Part shown: positions 1-10,302 of the stretch, piece after piece
How the letters are laid out: the number at the start of each line of letters is the position of its first letter
Position numbering within the stretch: position 1 is the stretch's first letter
Program-made: the position numbers and the translations under genes
Assembly (NCBI GenBank): GCA_942491485.1
Contig: CALOAX010000005.1
Coordinates: forward strand, 1 to 64,000
Direction of reading: 5' to 3'
Source: Desulfoluna sp942491485
GTDB lineage: Bacteria; Desulfobacterota; Desulfobacteria; Desulfobacterales; Desulfolunaceae
DNA length: 64,000 nt
The notes under the pieces: model-generated
Told to the model about the DNA's origin: nothing
Databases searched by the model: none
The model's input: the letters and a program-made list of their open reading frames with translations, nothing else

Positions 1-23
1 GAGGTCGTCGCCCTCGTCGAAGA

Positions 24-275
24 TCAGGTCGTCGGTGAGAGTCTCCGGATCGCCCTTCGTCCCGGCGGAGAGATCGATGACCCCGGTCTCCTCCTCGGAG
101 CGAGCGCGCCGGTCAGGTCGATGTTCTCGACGTCTGCACGCCGGAACTTCATCTCGTCGCCCTCGCGGAATGCGCGGATTTCACCCTCGGAAACGAGGCG
201 CTTCAGCTTCGTCTCCGGGATCTGGAGGTACTTGAGAACTTCGTCAAACGTGTAGAATTCGCCGCTCTTGCCCAC
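24..275 (-). CDS. Excisionase-type HTH protein, frameshifted, runs off left edge
   Basis: The first ~50 residues (FYTFDEVLKYLQIPETKLKR, then EGEIRAFR and MKFRRADVE) match the excisionase/MerR-like helix-turn-helix fold that binds DNA. GTG at 275 is chosen because GGAGGTA sits just upstream (281-287). After the HTH the annotated frame decays into Arg/Pro-rich nonsense. Shifting frame near positions 95-105 restores an acidic tail (EEETGVIDL, then LTDDLIFDEGDDL) that continues past base 1. One missing base therefore breaks the gene, probably a sequence error, and its true 3' end is outside the window. It is the last gene of the minus-strand run after the histidine kinase. Its target is unknown. 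Confidence 0.7.
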   Translation of the reverse strand: MGKSGEFYTFDEVLKYLQIPETKLKRLVSEGEIRAFREGDEMKFRRADVENIDLTGALAPRRRPGSSISPPGRRAIRRLSPTT

Positions 276-373
276 GGGGATACCTCCAGATGCCGCCTCA
301 GATGCCGGGTCGCGATCCTACCCCGGGCTTCCGGCGGTTGCGAGAACTACGATTCTGGAACTCAGGGTCCGGG

Positions 374-808
374 CTACCGCGGAGCCCCGTCCCGCGGCTC
401 CGAAGCCTTCGGTTCGGGGAGCTTGGGCGCGGCCGGGCCTTCCCTGCGCCGGCGCTCGGCCAGCCGCTGGAGATCCTCGGACTTGTACTGGGAGTCGTCG
501 TTGAGCTCCTCGAGCGCGAGGTCCCAGGTGACGTTCCGGGCGGCCCGCAGCTCGACGTTCTTCCCGAGGCTGTTGGTTCCGTACACCAGGAGCCGCTTGC
601 TCTCGGTGTCGAACAGCCACAGGACACTCATGCCGCTCCCGACGGAGCCGGTGGCGGCGAGCATCCGGCCGTTGCTGGAGGCCGCGTTGCCGCCGTACGC
701 ACCGCCCTGCTGGGCGACGGCCGACTCCGGCCGCGCGAAGAGCGCTCCGGCGAGGAACGCCGTGAGGCACGCGAAGCCGACGATCGCTAGGTTCCTGGGG
801 TCGCGCAC
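374..808 (-). CDS. Secreted or membrane-anchored hypothetical protein, planctomycete-type
   Basis: This 144-aa protein starts at GTG 808, preceded by GGAGGTG; the longer upstream reading is rejected as non-coding. Residues ~5-28 form a hydrophobic signal or anchor (LAIVGFACLTAFLAGALFA). The core (MLAATGSVGSGMSVLWLFDT, then SKRLLVYGTN) resembles a small family I associate with planctomycetes in which a bound ligand or partner is unknown. The C-terminus is charged and Pro-rich. It lies between the histidine kinase and the HTH gene on the same strand, so co-transcription is plausible. No function is assigned. Confidence 0.6.
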   Translation of the reverse strand: MRDPRNLAIVGFACLTAFLAGALFARPESAVAQQGGAYGGNAASSNGRMLAATGSVGSGMSVLWLFDTESKRLLVYGTNSLGKNVELRAARNVTWDLALEELNDDSQYKSEDLQRLAERRRREGPAAPKLPEPKASEPRDGAPR

Positions 809-917
809 GGGACACCTCCGAGGGTTGGACGGCCGGAGTCTCGCGCCCGGCGTGCCGACGACCGTCGAATAGACGAGTAACGGCCTTCCGTCACCGTTTG
901 GTCCGCTCAGCACCCTC

Positions 918-2390
918 TCAGGCGTGGAACCGGGGCAGCGAGAACTCGGCCTCCGTGCCCTGGCCGGGCTTGGACCGGAGCTCGATCCGCCCGCCGTGGT
1001 CGGTCAGGATCTTGTTTGCCGTCGCGAGTCCGAGGCCGGTGCCCTTGCCGGGCTCCTTCGTCGTGAAGAACAGGTCGAACGCCCGGGCCAGGTCCTCCGC
1101 GGAGATTCCAGGTCCGTTGTCGGACACGACGAGGCGGACGTCGCGGTCGTTGGCCGTCGTGCGAAAGTGCAGCGCAGGTGCCTTCGAACCAGCGTCTTCA
1201 AGGGCGTCCAGAGCGTTCAGGACGACGTTGAGGATGGCCTGCTGCAGCTCGTAGGGATCGCCGTAGACCATCGCCGGCTCCTCGCCGTTGTCCACGGTCA
1301 CGACCACGCCCTGCCGCTCGACCCGGTGCCGTGCCAGCGCCAGGACCGGCCGCACGATCTCGTCCATCGTCATGGGCCGCGGCGCGACCTTGTGCGGCGT
1401 GAACTGGAGGATGCGGCTGACGGTGGCCTCGATGCGGCGCAGCCCCTCCTCGACGAGTTCGAGGTACTCGCCGCGCTTCGCCTCCGGCATCTCGCGCGTG
1501 CGCAGCGAGTGCACGGCGGCCAGCATCCCGGCGAGCGGGTTGTTCACCTCGTGTGCGATGCCCGCGGCGAGGCGTCCGGTCGCGGCCAGGCGCTGGGCGA
1601 TGACGAGCGAGTCCTGGGTCCGCCGCGCCTCCGCGAGGACGTCTCCCATCTGCGCCTTCATGCGCCCCTGGAGCCGGTCCAGGTCCACCATCATGGAGTT
1701 GAACGACTCGACCACCCGTTCGATCTCGTCGTCACGCCCCGACTCCGGGACCGGGGTGCCGTAGTCGCCGGCGGCGACCCGGCCGGCGGCCTCTGCGACC
1801 GCGTGCAGGGGCCGCGCAACAACACGATCCACGATGAACCACGTGACGACGAGCAGGAGCGCGCCCGCAAGCACGATCGAGACGTATGTCGCGCGCGCCA
1901 CCTCGACGGCGTCCTGCACGGCATCCTCGCGCAACTGGAGGAAGACGACCGCCGACACGCGCGACGATGCGTCCGCCGTGGCTCCGCCGCGGCGCGAGGG
2001 CACGGCGGCGGAAGCCCCTTCGATCTGCGTTTCGCCCGTGCGCCAGGCCGCGTCCACCATGCGCAGCGCCCGCTCAGCGAGAGCGGGGTCCGTATCGAAG
2101 GGCCCCCAGGAGCGCTCGGCGCGGAGCGGAGTGCCGGCCTGGAACGGCCCGGCGTACACCGAGACGGCGCGGACGCGGGGATGCGTACGCTCTCCCCGCA
2201 CGAGGGCGCTCGACGGAACGAGATCCGCGGGAGCGCACAGATCGACGGCGAACTCGAGCAGATCGCCGCGCAGTTCGCGCTCGGCGGACGTCCGGGCCTG
2301 CTGCTGGATGAACGTCAGGACCACGAGCACGCCGAGCAGCACGCTGAGCGTCACGGCGATCGACAGGAAGAGCTTGGTCCGGAGCGACAT
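918..2390 (-). CDS. Membrane sensor histidine kinase (NtrB/PilS-like architecture)
   Basis: The 490-aa protein autophosphorylates on histidine and passes the phosphate to an unidentified response regulator. Transmembrane helices lie at about residues 8-28 and 168-187 and flank a ~140-aa periplasmic sensor region with no recognised fold. A HAMP linker follows (~190-245), then HisKA with the phospho-acceptor in GIAHEVNNPLAG (His280). The HATPase N box is LQQAILNVVLNALDAL (~383-398), the G1 box is DNGPGIS (~424) and the G2 box is KGTGLGLATANK (~449). All catalytic motifs are intact. No clear Shine-Dalgarno is seen. The pilus genes lie upstream beyond the repeat tract, so a role in pilus control is possible but only inferred; no regulator gene is adjacent. 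Confidence 0.93.
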   Translation of the reverse strand: MSLRTKLFLSIAVTLSVLLGVLVVLTFIQQQARTSAERELRGDLLEFAVDLCAPADLVPSSALVRGERTHPRVRAVSVYAGPFQAGTPLRAERSWGPFDTDPALAERALRMVDAAWRTGETQIEGASAAVPSRRGGATADASSRVSAVVFLQLREDAVQDAVEVARATYVSIVLAGALLLVVTWFIVDRVVARPLHAVAEAAGRVAAGDYGTPVPESGRDDEIERVVESFNSMMVDLDRLQGRMKAQMGDVLAEARRTQDSLVIAQRLAATGRLAAGIAHEVNNPLAGMLAAVHSLRTREMPEAKRGEYLELVEEGLRRIEATVSRILQFTPHKVAPRPMTMDEIVRPVLALARHRVERQGVVVTVDNGEEPAMVYGDPYELQQAILNVVLNALDALEDAGSKAPALHFRTTANDRDVRLVVSDNGPGISAEDLARAFDLFFTTKEPGKGTGLGLATANKILTDHGGRIELRSKPGQGTEAEFSLPRFHA

Positions 2391-2479
2391 GCAGCGAGCA
2401 GGCTAGCAGGCCCCGGCTCGGGCGCCCGCGCGGGATACGCAGGGGACCGGCGAACGCAGAAGCCGAGAGCGCCGGCAAG

Positions 2480-3090
2480 CAACCGCGCCGGGGAACCCCA
2501 AACGGCCCCACTCCCGCGCGCGGTGCCACGAATGCCCCGGCGATCCACCGCCGACGCCGCGGCGCCTCGGCGGACCGAGGAGCCGACGAGACTCCGCCTT
2601 CGGTCGAGGCGCGCCCCGACGAGGTAGCCGAGAGTGCCGGCGACGAACCGCGCCGGCGAGGAACCGCGCCTGGGAACAAACGGCCCCACTCCCGCGCGCG
2701 GTGCCACGAGTGCCCCGCCGAACCACCGCCGACGCCCCGGCGCCTCGGCGGACCGAGGAGCCACGAGACTCCGCCCGCAGTCGCGACGCCCCCGACGAGG
2801 TAGCCGAGAGTGCCGGGGAGCAAACCCCTCGGCGGACCGAGGAGCCACGAGACTCCGCCCGCAGTCGCGACGCCCCCGACGAGGTAGCCGAGAGTGCCGG
2901 GGAGCAAACCCCTCGGCGGACCGAGGAGCCACGAGACTCCGCCCGCAGTCGCGACGCCCCCGACGAGGTAGCCGAGAGTGCCGGGGAGCAAACCCCTCGG
3001 CGGACCGAGGAGCCGCAGGACTTCGCCCGCAGTCGGCGCGCTCCCGACGAGGTAGCCGAGAGCGCCGCCGACGCCACCGTGCCGCCGACG
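2480..3090. repeat. 84-bp tandem minisatellite with degenerate upstream copies
   Basis: Nearly identical 84-bp units begin at 2743, 2827, 2911 and 2995; the last is partial and diverged, and a degenerate copy lies around 2560-2660. Each unit contains the hairpin CCTCGG-CGGA-CCGAGG. Because 84 is a multiple of three, several frames stay open and give 28-residue repeat peptides on both strands. I consider these non-coding because no ribosome site or conserved domain accompanies them. The tract fills the gap between pilC and the kinase gene. Confidence 0.9.
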
Positions 3091-4236
3091 CTACGCCAGG
3101 TTCTGCACCAGCTGGAGCATCGGCAGGAAGATCGCGAAAACGATCATGCCGACCGCGACGCCCATGAGGACGATCAGCGTGGGCTCGAGGATCGAGACCA
3201 AGGCCTGCAGCCGGACGTCGACCTGCTGGTCGTAGTTGTCCGCGATGCGGATGAGCATCTTGTCGAGCTCACCGGTCTCTTCGCCGACGTCGATCATGTT
3301 CACGACCATGTCGTCGAAGATGCCGCTCTTGCCGAGCGGCTCCGCCATGTTCTCGCCTTCCTTGATCGAGTCGTACACCTTCTGGATCGCGCCCTGGAGG
3401 ATGACGTTCGCGATCGAGCCCTTCACGATCGACAAGGCGTCGAGGATCGGCACGCCGGACGACAGCAGGGTGCCGAGCGTGCGCGAGAAGCGCGCCACCA
3501 GGCTCATCTTCGTGACCGGGCCGAAGAGCGGCGCCTTCAGCTTGATGCGGTCGAAGAACTCGCGCCCGCCGGGGGTGCGCACGGCCGTCTTGATCGCGAT
3601 GAAGATCGCGACGAGGACGAGCGGGATCCACACCACGCCCCAGCCCTTGCCGGAATCGTCCGGGAGCATGAAGCGACTTCCGGGGAGCATCCACTCGGCG
3701 AAGCCGAGGACAAACCGCGTCAGCGCCGGCAGCTCGAGCGGCCGGCCGCCGGGGCCGGGGATCGAGGCAAACACCTCTTTGAACTTCGGGACCACGAAGA
3801 CCGTGATGAAGGTCAGCAGTCCCGCAGCCACGAGCGTGACGACGATCGGGTAGACCAGCGCGCCCTGGATCTTGGTCTTGAGCCGCTGGCTCTTCTCCTT
3901 GAACTCGGAGAGGCGCAGCAGGATCGTGTCCAGGATGCCGCCGGCCTCGCCGGCCTTCACCATGTTGGTGTAGAGCGGGTCGTACACCCCCGGGTGCTTG
4001 GCCATCGCCTCCGACAGCGAGCTGCCGGATTCGACGTCCTCGTGCACCGCCGCCAGGACCTTCTTGAACGGCCCTACCTTGGTCTGCCCCTCAAGGATCT
4101 TGAGGGAGCGGACGATCGGCAAGCCCGCGTCCTGGAGGACCGCGAGGTTGGAGGTGAACTGGGTGAGCGTCTTGTCGCTCACCCGCACGCGTGACGTCCC
4201 GGCCGACGCCGTGCCGGCACTGGTCTTCGGCGGCAT
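3091..4236 (-). CDS. pilC: Type IV pilus inner-membrane platform protein PilC
   Basis: The 381-aa protein is a GspF/PilC-family platform that couples the assembly ATPase to pilin insertion and extraction. The start at 4236 is preceded by GGGAGGTG. Two T2SSF domains are visible: the first around FTSNLAVLQDAGLPIVRSLK with the glycine-rich KAGEAGGILDTIL, the second around FSRTLGTLLSSGVPILDAL with DVGEETGELDKML. Hydrophobic segments lie at ~135-160 (VYPIVVTLVAAGLLTFITVF), ~205-225 and the C-terminus (LIVLMGVAVGMIVFAIFLPM). Family length and order are typical. It lies 148 bases downstream of pilB on the same strand. Confidence 0.95.
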   Translation of the reverse strand: MPPKTSAGTASAGTSRVRVSDKTLTQFTSNLAVLQDAGLPIVRSLKILEGQTKVGPFKKVLAAVHEDVESGSSLSEAMAKHPGVYDPLYTNMVKAGEAGGILDTILLRLSEFKEKSQRLKTKIQGALVYPIVVTLVAAGLLTFITVFVVPKFKEVFASIPGPGGRPLELPALTRFVLGFAEWMLPGSRFMLPDDSGKGWGVVWIPLVLVAIFIAIKTAVRTPGGREFFDRIKLKAPLFGPVTKMSLVARFSRTLGTLLSSGVPILDALSIVKGSIANVILQGAIQKVYDSIKEGENMAEPLGKSGIFDDMVVNMIDVGEETGELDKMLIRIADNYDQQVDVRLQALVSILEPTLIVLMGVAVGMIVFAIFLPMLQLVQNLA

Positions 4237-4384
4237 TAGCACCTCCCGCGGCACCGGCCCGCCGCGGGTCCGTGTGCCGTGCCCAGAAAGCATCAGCCCA
4301 AGGGTGGGGATGGTAAGCGCGGCTCCCGGGGGAGGCACGCGGAAAGTTCCCGAAGGCGGGGCGCCCGGGAACCTCCCAGGTACT

Positions 4385-6052
<1,668 letters not shown>

Positions 6053-6054
6053 CC

Positions 6055-6765
6055 CTACTGCGGGTTCTTCCGCTGGAAGATGGACGTGGGCCTGGAGCCG
6101 CCGGACGCAGGCTGCGGGCGACGCTCCGCCGGCCGCCCCGGACGACGAACCGCCGCCCGGCGACGCGGCGGACCCGCCGCCTCCGCCGCCGCCGCCGCCG
6201 CCAAGATCGTCGAAGTCGAGCTTGCGCTGGATCTCCTTCTGGTCCTGGCACTTGAGCAGCATGGTCTCGGCCGTGATCTTCCCCGCCTTGTAGAGGTCCC
6301 ACAGACTCTCGTCGAGCATCACCATGCCCGACGTCTTGTGGGTCTGCAGGACGCTGCGGATCTTGAAGGTCTCGTTCTTGCGGACGAGGTTCTCGATCGC
6401 GGAGTTCATGATCATGACCTCGAAGCCGGCGACCAGACCGTCCTTGTCGGCGCGGCCCATGATCACCTGCGAGATCACGGCCAGGAGCGCGACGGAGAGC
6501 TGCGCCCGGCACTGCTCCTGCTGATCCGAGGGGAACGCGTCGATGATGCGGTCGATCGTGCGCGCCGAGCCGGTCGTGTGGAGCGTCCCGAGTACCAGGT
6601 GACCCGTCTCGGCCGCGGTGATCGCGGTGGAGATGGTCTCGAGGTCACGCATCTCGCCCAGCAGGATCACGTCGGGGTCCATACGCAGGACGCGCTTCAT
6701 GGCTTCCTTGAACGACCCGACGTCGGTGCCGACCTCGCGCTGCGTGATGATCGACTTCTTGTGAT
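6055..6765 (-). CDS. pilT: Pilus retraction ATPase PilT, N-terminus missing at junction, frameshifted near its 3' end
   Basis: Only the C-terminal ~240 residues remain. Visible parts are HKKSIITQREVG, Walker B DPDVILLGEMRDLETI, His box LGTLHTTGSARTIDR and the PilT signature ITAAETGHLV, then a tail with a run of ten glycines and Gly/Ser/Ala-rich linker. The Walker A half is absent because the sequence switches to the planctomycete block at about 6,760-6,775. Near 6,105-6,115 a one-base frameshift separates the main reading from the native ending, which reads SRPTSIFQRKNPQ then TAG at 6057-6055. PilT would depolymerise pili for twitching motility. Confidence 0.85.
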
Positions 6766-6776
6766 CCGATGCTTCT
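6758..6776. other. Chimeric junction 1 (GC-rich pilus block to planctomycete block)
   Basis: On the minus strand, the planctomycete frame ends at WRRSIG and the PilT frame begins at HKKSII within the same ~20 bases. The two genes are out of frame with each other and both truncated. Base composition changes abruptly here. The exact base cannot be fixed without reference genomes. Confidence 0.85.
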
Positions 6777-8012
6777 TCGCCAAATGGGATCTCCCGTGGC
6801 CGAGTCCACTCCATAACAACACCCCTTCGCCAATGCGAAGATAGTACGGTTTTGGGAGTCCTGATCCGTTCGCGTGCGAGCTTGCATCACAAACGAAACC
6901 GGCACGGAAACGGCACCCGGATGATCTTCTGTTGAGGGAGCAATCGCGATCTGCTCTGAAGTCACCAGTGCTTTTTCCGCGTCCAAGGATTCCTTGAGCA
7001 GCTCACTGAGTTCCTTCTGTTTCGATCTCGACCCGCTGCCGATTTTGGGGTAAACACTCAGTAAACTCTCGCGGTAGGTTAAGGCCTCCAATGGCCGAGG
7101 CGGTTTGGCATCCAACGCGCGTTTCATGCCGGCGACGGCTTGGTTGTAGGTTTCTTCCTCGCGAATAGCTTTCTCGGCGGCGGCCAACATCTGGTTCAGT
7201 TTTTTTTCAAATGCTTTGGCATCGGTTTCGTTCGGGCCTTGCCTTAAATAAATTTTCAAGGCTTCCGGGGGGATGGGGAGCAACTTGCGATTCTTATCTT
7301 TCGCGGCATCATCGGCGGCCCCAACCGCGATTTCCTCGGCGTACCCTCTGAGATCTTTTTTCAGGGCCTCGGCTTTCTCGGGGTTTTCTTTCGCATTGAA
7401 ATTGGAATCCTTGAACTCGCGGACAAAATCCTGAAGCGCCAATAACCCCTCCGGCCATTTGGGCGGAAAGGCTCGAATGTTGGAGAGGATCAATGCTTTC
7501 CCGATACCTATCCGCGCTTCCGGCAGGAGTTTGTGCGTGGGATATTTCTCTTCAAATTGTTTGAACAAATCGATGGCTTGCAGATACCGGGTTTCATTTA
7601 ATGCTGCTTGGGCGGCCTCGAAGGCTTTGTCGGAACTTTGCCGACCGATGATAAACCACAAGATTCCGCCCACCAGCAGTAACAACAACGTCCCGCCGAA
7701 CAGCCCCAATACCACGGGAGATTGCAGGACATCATGTTCGCCGGGCCGAACGGGTCTGGGTCGTAGCTTATCGACCAGCTTCCCCGCGGTAGAGGGTTCC
7801 GGGGCGGCTTTGGATTCGGCTTCGGCTTTTGCCTTTCGACTCCGCCGCTCGCGCTCGTCGTCCTCTTCTTCGACCCATTCCTCGGCCTCGAGCGGTTCGT
7901 CATCCTCTTCAAAATCGTCTTCTTCGAACTCCATATCATCCTGGTAGAGGTCAGCGAATTCTTCCCCTTTCTTCTTTTTGGAAGAGCGACGGGAATTGGG
8001 ATCTTTGGCCAT
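6770..8012 (-). CDS. Acidic single-pass membrane protein with TPR-like region and start of a PQQ-type propeller, C-terminus missing
   Basis: About 414 residues remain. The N-terminus (1-75) is extremely acidic (DDMEFEEDDFEEDDEPLEAE) and is followed by a basic stretch. One transmembrane helix lies at ~98-122 (VVLGLFGGTLLLLLVGGILW). Next is a helical TPR-like region (~125-340, for example ALNETRYLQAIDLFKQFEEK). The last residues, FALAKGCCYGVDSATGDPIW, look like the first blade of a PQQ/beta-propeller repeat, so the native protein should continue for several hundred residues. It precedes the ExbD-like gene on the other side of a 53-base gap, reading away from it. Function unknown; a scaffold or stress-sensing role is speculation. 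Confidence 0.75.
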
Positions 8013-8065
8013 AATTCAGTGTTTCTCGAAGTTCGATAACCGAAGGAGCAAATGTGCGTGTCTAG

Positions 8066-8911
8066 TTATTCCTCGCCGCGCGTGGTGGCGAGACGGATTT
8101 TTTGCATGTCCGCGCTGGTGGCGGCATCAAAGACCGCGACAAAGGTTTCATGCTTGCAAAGGGGGCTGGCTTTGATGATGAGTTCGTTCTTTTTGTCTTT
8201 CAAAAGGATGTCGCCCAACCTGTCTTCCAAGTCCGCCGGATCCACGGGTTCATCATCCACCAAGATCGCATCCTGGTCGTCAATTTTGACAATGATGGAA
8301 GTCAGTTGCAGGTCTTCCAACGTCTGGATCGTTTGAGCGCCCTGGCTTTCGGGATCGGGCGCCGGGGTTTCGATGGCTTTCGTCAGACTAAACGAGGCTG
8401 TGATCATAAAGAAGATCAAAAGCAAAAACGTGACATCCACCATCGGGGTGAGATCCATCTCTTCCATATCCGATGTCGCCCGCCTGAGGGTGAATTCTTC
8501 TTCATCGTCCTCCGCTGGCCGCTGGCTTTGCGGTCCGGGAGAGAACTCGGATTGTGGCGGAGAAGGAGAATCGTTCGCGTTAAGAAATGAAGACTGCCTG
8601 ACGGCCAACGTCGCAGCGGGGGGAGGGGGAGATTCCTCGAAGACCAGATCGGCTTCTTGTTGCGACTCGCGCGGTTTGTTGGGGCGTTCCGAAAGTTCCC
8701 GCGTGGCGGCCCAGGCTTTTTCTTCTTGTTCTTTGTCCGAGTTGGCGAATTCACGGGTCGGCGGCAAGGCATCGGGTTGGGGGTCTTTGCCTGGGGGAAT
8801 TGGCACTTGCAGATCATTCCCGCATTTTGGGCAAGGCAACACTTTGCCCGCCTTGCGGCTGCTTACGCTCAATTTTTGTTGGCAATTCTCGCAACGAAAC
8901 AATATCGGCAT
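8066..8911 (-). CDS. ExbD/TolR-family protein with N-terminal zinc-ribbon
   Basis: The 281-aa protein has an unusual layout. An N-terminal zinc ribbon (C7, C10, C27, C30; CENC and CPKC) is followed by a Pro/Glu-rich linker (~35-150). A single transmembrane helix carries the ExbD signature MDLTPMVDVTFLLLIFFMI, in which the Asp of PMVD is the proton-path residue, and a periplasmic ExbD domain follows. ExbD subunits work with ExbB to transduce proton-motive force to TonB/TolA-like proteins. The gene lies downstream of a second ExbD and an ExbB on the same strand. The cytoplasmic zinc ribbon is not part of standard ExbD and may recruit a partner. Confidence 0.88.
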   Translation of the reverse strand: MPILFRCENCQQKLSVSSRKAGKVLPCPKCGNDLQVPIPPGKDPQPDALPPTREFANSDKEQEEKAWAATRELSERPNKPRESQQEADLVFEESPPPPAATLAVRQSSFLNANDSPSPPQSEFSPGPQSQRPAEDDEEEFTLRRATSDMEEMDLTPMVDVTFLLLIFFMITASFSLTKAIETPAPDPESQGAQTIQTLEDLQLTSIIVKIDDQDAILVDDEPVDPADLEDRLGDILLKDKKNELIIKASPLCKHETFVAVFDAATSADMQKIRLATTRGEE

Positions 8912-8939
8912 ATCACCCTAAACCCGCACGTTGACGGAA

Positions 8940-8976
8940 AACAATCATGGGGCGTAAGCCCCACGCTCGCCTGGCT
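8940..8976. repeat. Single copy of planctomycete repeat family 2
   Basis: A solitary copy of the motif ending CCCCACGCTCGCC with internal GGGGC..GCCCC pairing lies between the two exbD-type genes. Paired copies occur elsewhere in block 2. Confidence 0.65.
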
Positions 8977-8977
8977 T

Positions 8978-9439
8978 TCAGTTGGTTTTATCTCGAACTT
9001 CCATCAGAAACTGCATGCCTTCCACCTCATTCACTTTCCGCATGACTTTCACAATCATGCCGTGCGGAACATCGCGGTCGGCTTTGAGGATCACCATGTT
9101 TTGCCCCTTTTCCTTGCCCTCCGTAACGGCGGCTTTCACATCATCCAATGTCGCTTCCGTGCCATCGCTTAAGATTACGATGGGATCGGACGAGGAATCC
9201 GTGGGGCGGTTAATCGTGAGAATTGTGGAGATGCTCGAATCCACCCCCACCCCGTTTCTGGCGGGCGGCACATCGCGTTCCTTCTTTTTTTGCATCGTGG
9301 AGGTGACCATGAAGAAAATCAAAAGCAGAAACACCACATCAATCATGGGGGTAATGTCCAACTCTGCTTCCGATTCGCCTCGCTTTTTGTTGGCGAGGCT
9401 ATCTTCTTCCCCGCCGAATGAACTGCTGCGTCGTTTCAC
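8978..9439 (-). CDS. exbD: ExbD/TolR-family proton-channel subunit
   Basis: The 153-aa protein has the compact ExbD layout: short cytoplasmic N-terminus, one transmembrane helix with LDITPMIDVVFLLLIFFMV (Asp of PMID in the proton path), then a periplasmic domain. Its GTG start overlaps the stop of the upstream ExbB gene by four bases, so the two are translationally coupled. With ExbB and the TonB-like gene it forms a proton-motive-force-driven energy-transfer cluster. It is the conventional member of the two ExbD proteins here. Confidence 0.92.
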   Translation of the reverse strand: MKRRSSSFGGEEDSLANKKRGESEAELDITPMIDVVFLLLIFFMVTSTMQKKKERDVPPARNGVGVDSSISTILTINRPTDSSSDPIVILSDGTEATLDDVKAAVTEGKEKGQNMVILKADRDVPHGMIVKVMRKVNEVEGMQFLMEVRDKTN

Positions 9440-10104
9440 GCTTTGGTTCCTCCGGCGGCATGGGTGTCTTCCAGGTCTTCCAAGAATTGCCCCAAGTCAT
9501 GTTGCACGGCGTCTTGCAATTTTCCGATGCGAATATGAACCAAGTTCCCCGCCACCACGAGGGGAATTGCGATGACCAACCCCAAAGCCGTGGTGAGAAG
9601 CGCAAAGCTGATGTTGTTGGCGAGTGCCGTGGGATCGGTCCCCGTTCCTTGAGCAGATGCGATTTTCGCAAAGGCTTGAATCATCCCCAACACCGTGCCC
9701 AGCAAACCCAACATGGGGGCGCTTTTCACCACGGTGGTAATCCAAGAGGTGCCATATTCCAAGGAGGCCAAGATGTCGCGTTCAAAGCGTTCCGCGATAA
9801 GTTTTCGTAGCTTGTTCATGGGGCGGTCGATGTTCTGAATCGCGACCATCACCAATTGCGGGACGGCTTTGCTCCAATACGCGGGTGAATCACAAAGATC
9901 GAGGACCGCGTTGTAATCTTTTTGGGCCATGCTATCGCGGATGTCATCCAAAAACTGATCGGCGGCAGCGGAGTTCGGAAAGCGTTTCTGCTTGATCCGA
10001 AACAACAACAAGATCACCCAAAACATGCCAAATAACGCGGTGAGACCCATCGTCACATAGATCACGTTGCCCGCAATGGCATATAAACTGTCGAGATTTT
10101 CCAT
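9436..10104 (-). CDS. exbB: MotA/TolQ/ExbB proton-channel family protein
   Basis: The 222-aa inner-membrane protein has three hydrophobic segments: ~12-37 (NVIYVTMGLTALFGMFWVIL), ~128-150 (SAPMLGLLGTVLGMIQAF) and ~165-190 (ISFALLTTALGLVIAIPLVV). The GLLGTVLGM and ALLTTALGL motifs are diagnostic for ExbB/TolQ. It would form the channel that houses ExbD helices and energises a TonB-type protein. It is first in a tight run ExbB-ExbD-ExbD on the minus strand, with the TonB-like gene upstream. Confidence 0.93.
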   Translation of the reverse strand: MENLDSLYAIAGNVIYVTMGLTALFGMFWVILLLFRIKQKRFPNSAAADQFLDDIRDSMAQKDYNAVLDLCDSPAYWSKAVPQLVMVAIQNIDRPMNKLRKLIAERFERDILASLEYGTSWITTVVKSAPMLGLLGTVLGMIQAFAKIASAQGTGTDPTALANNISFALLTTALGLVIAIPLVVAGNLVHIRIGKLQDAVQHDLGQFLEDLEDTHAAGGTKA

Positions 10105-10160
10105 CAGTGAGAAATCCAGGTGTGCGTTTTAAGAAAATAAGATGCTGCAATAATTCACTA

Positions 10161-10302
10161 GGCGAGCGTGGCGTGTAAGTTTCGTGAATTCGTCAAGAGG
10201 TTCTAAACTTTGAAAACGATGTCTCATTTCAATGTCGTGGAAAAATCCATTCCGCGGTATTCCAAGTTCAGCAAATCCTGGGGCTGACACCTCACGCTCG
10301 CC
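10161..10302. repeat. Planctomycete repeat family 2, inverted pair
   Basis: GGCGAGCGTGGCGTGTAAG at 10161 is the inverse of the motif at 10280-10302 (GGGGCTGACACCTCACGCTC). The pair brackets the gap between exbB and the TonB-like gene and touches the stop of the latter. About 100 bases between the arms have no ORF. Confidence 0.7.

Noticed and set aside
2074..3077. Long minus-strand ORFs with hydrophobic 28-residue repeats (GTLGYLVGGVATAGGVSWLL)
   Set aside because: They arise because the minisatellite unit is 84 bases and GC-rich; three different frames are open, they overlap the start of the kinase gene, and no ribosome site or known domain supports them.
2701..4194. 497-aa plus-strand ORF across the repeats and pilC
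   Set aside because: It is the antisense shadow of pilC, with charged low-complexity sequence typical of GC-rich antisense frames.
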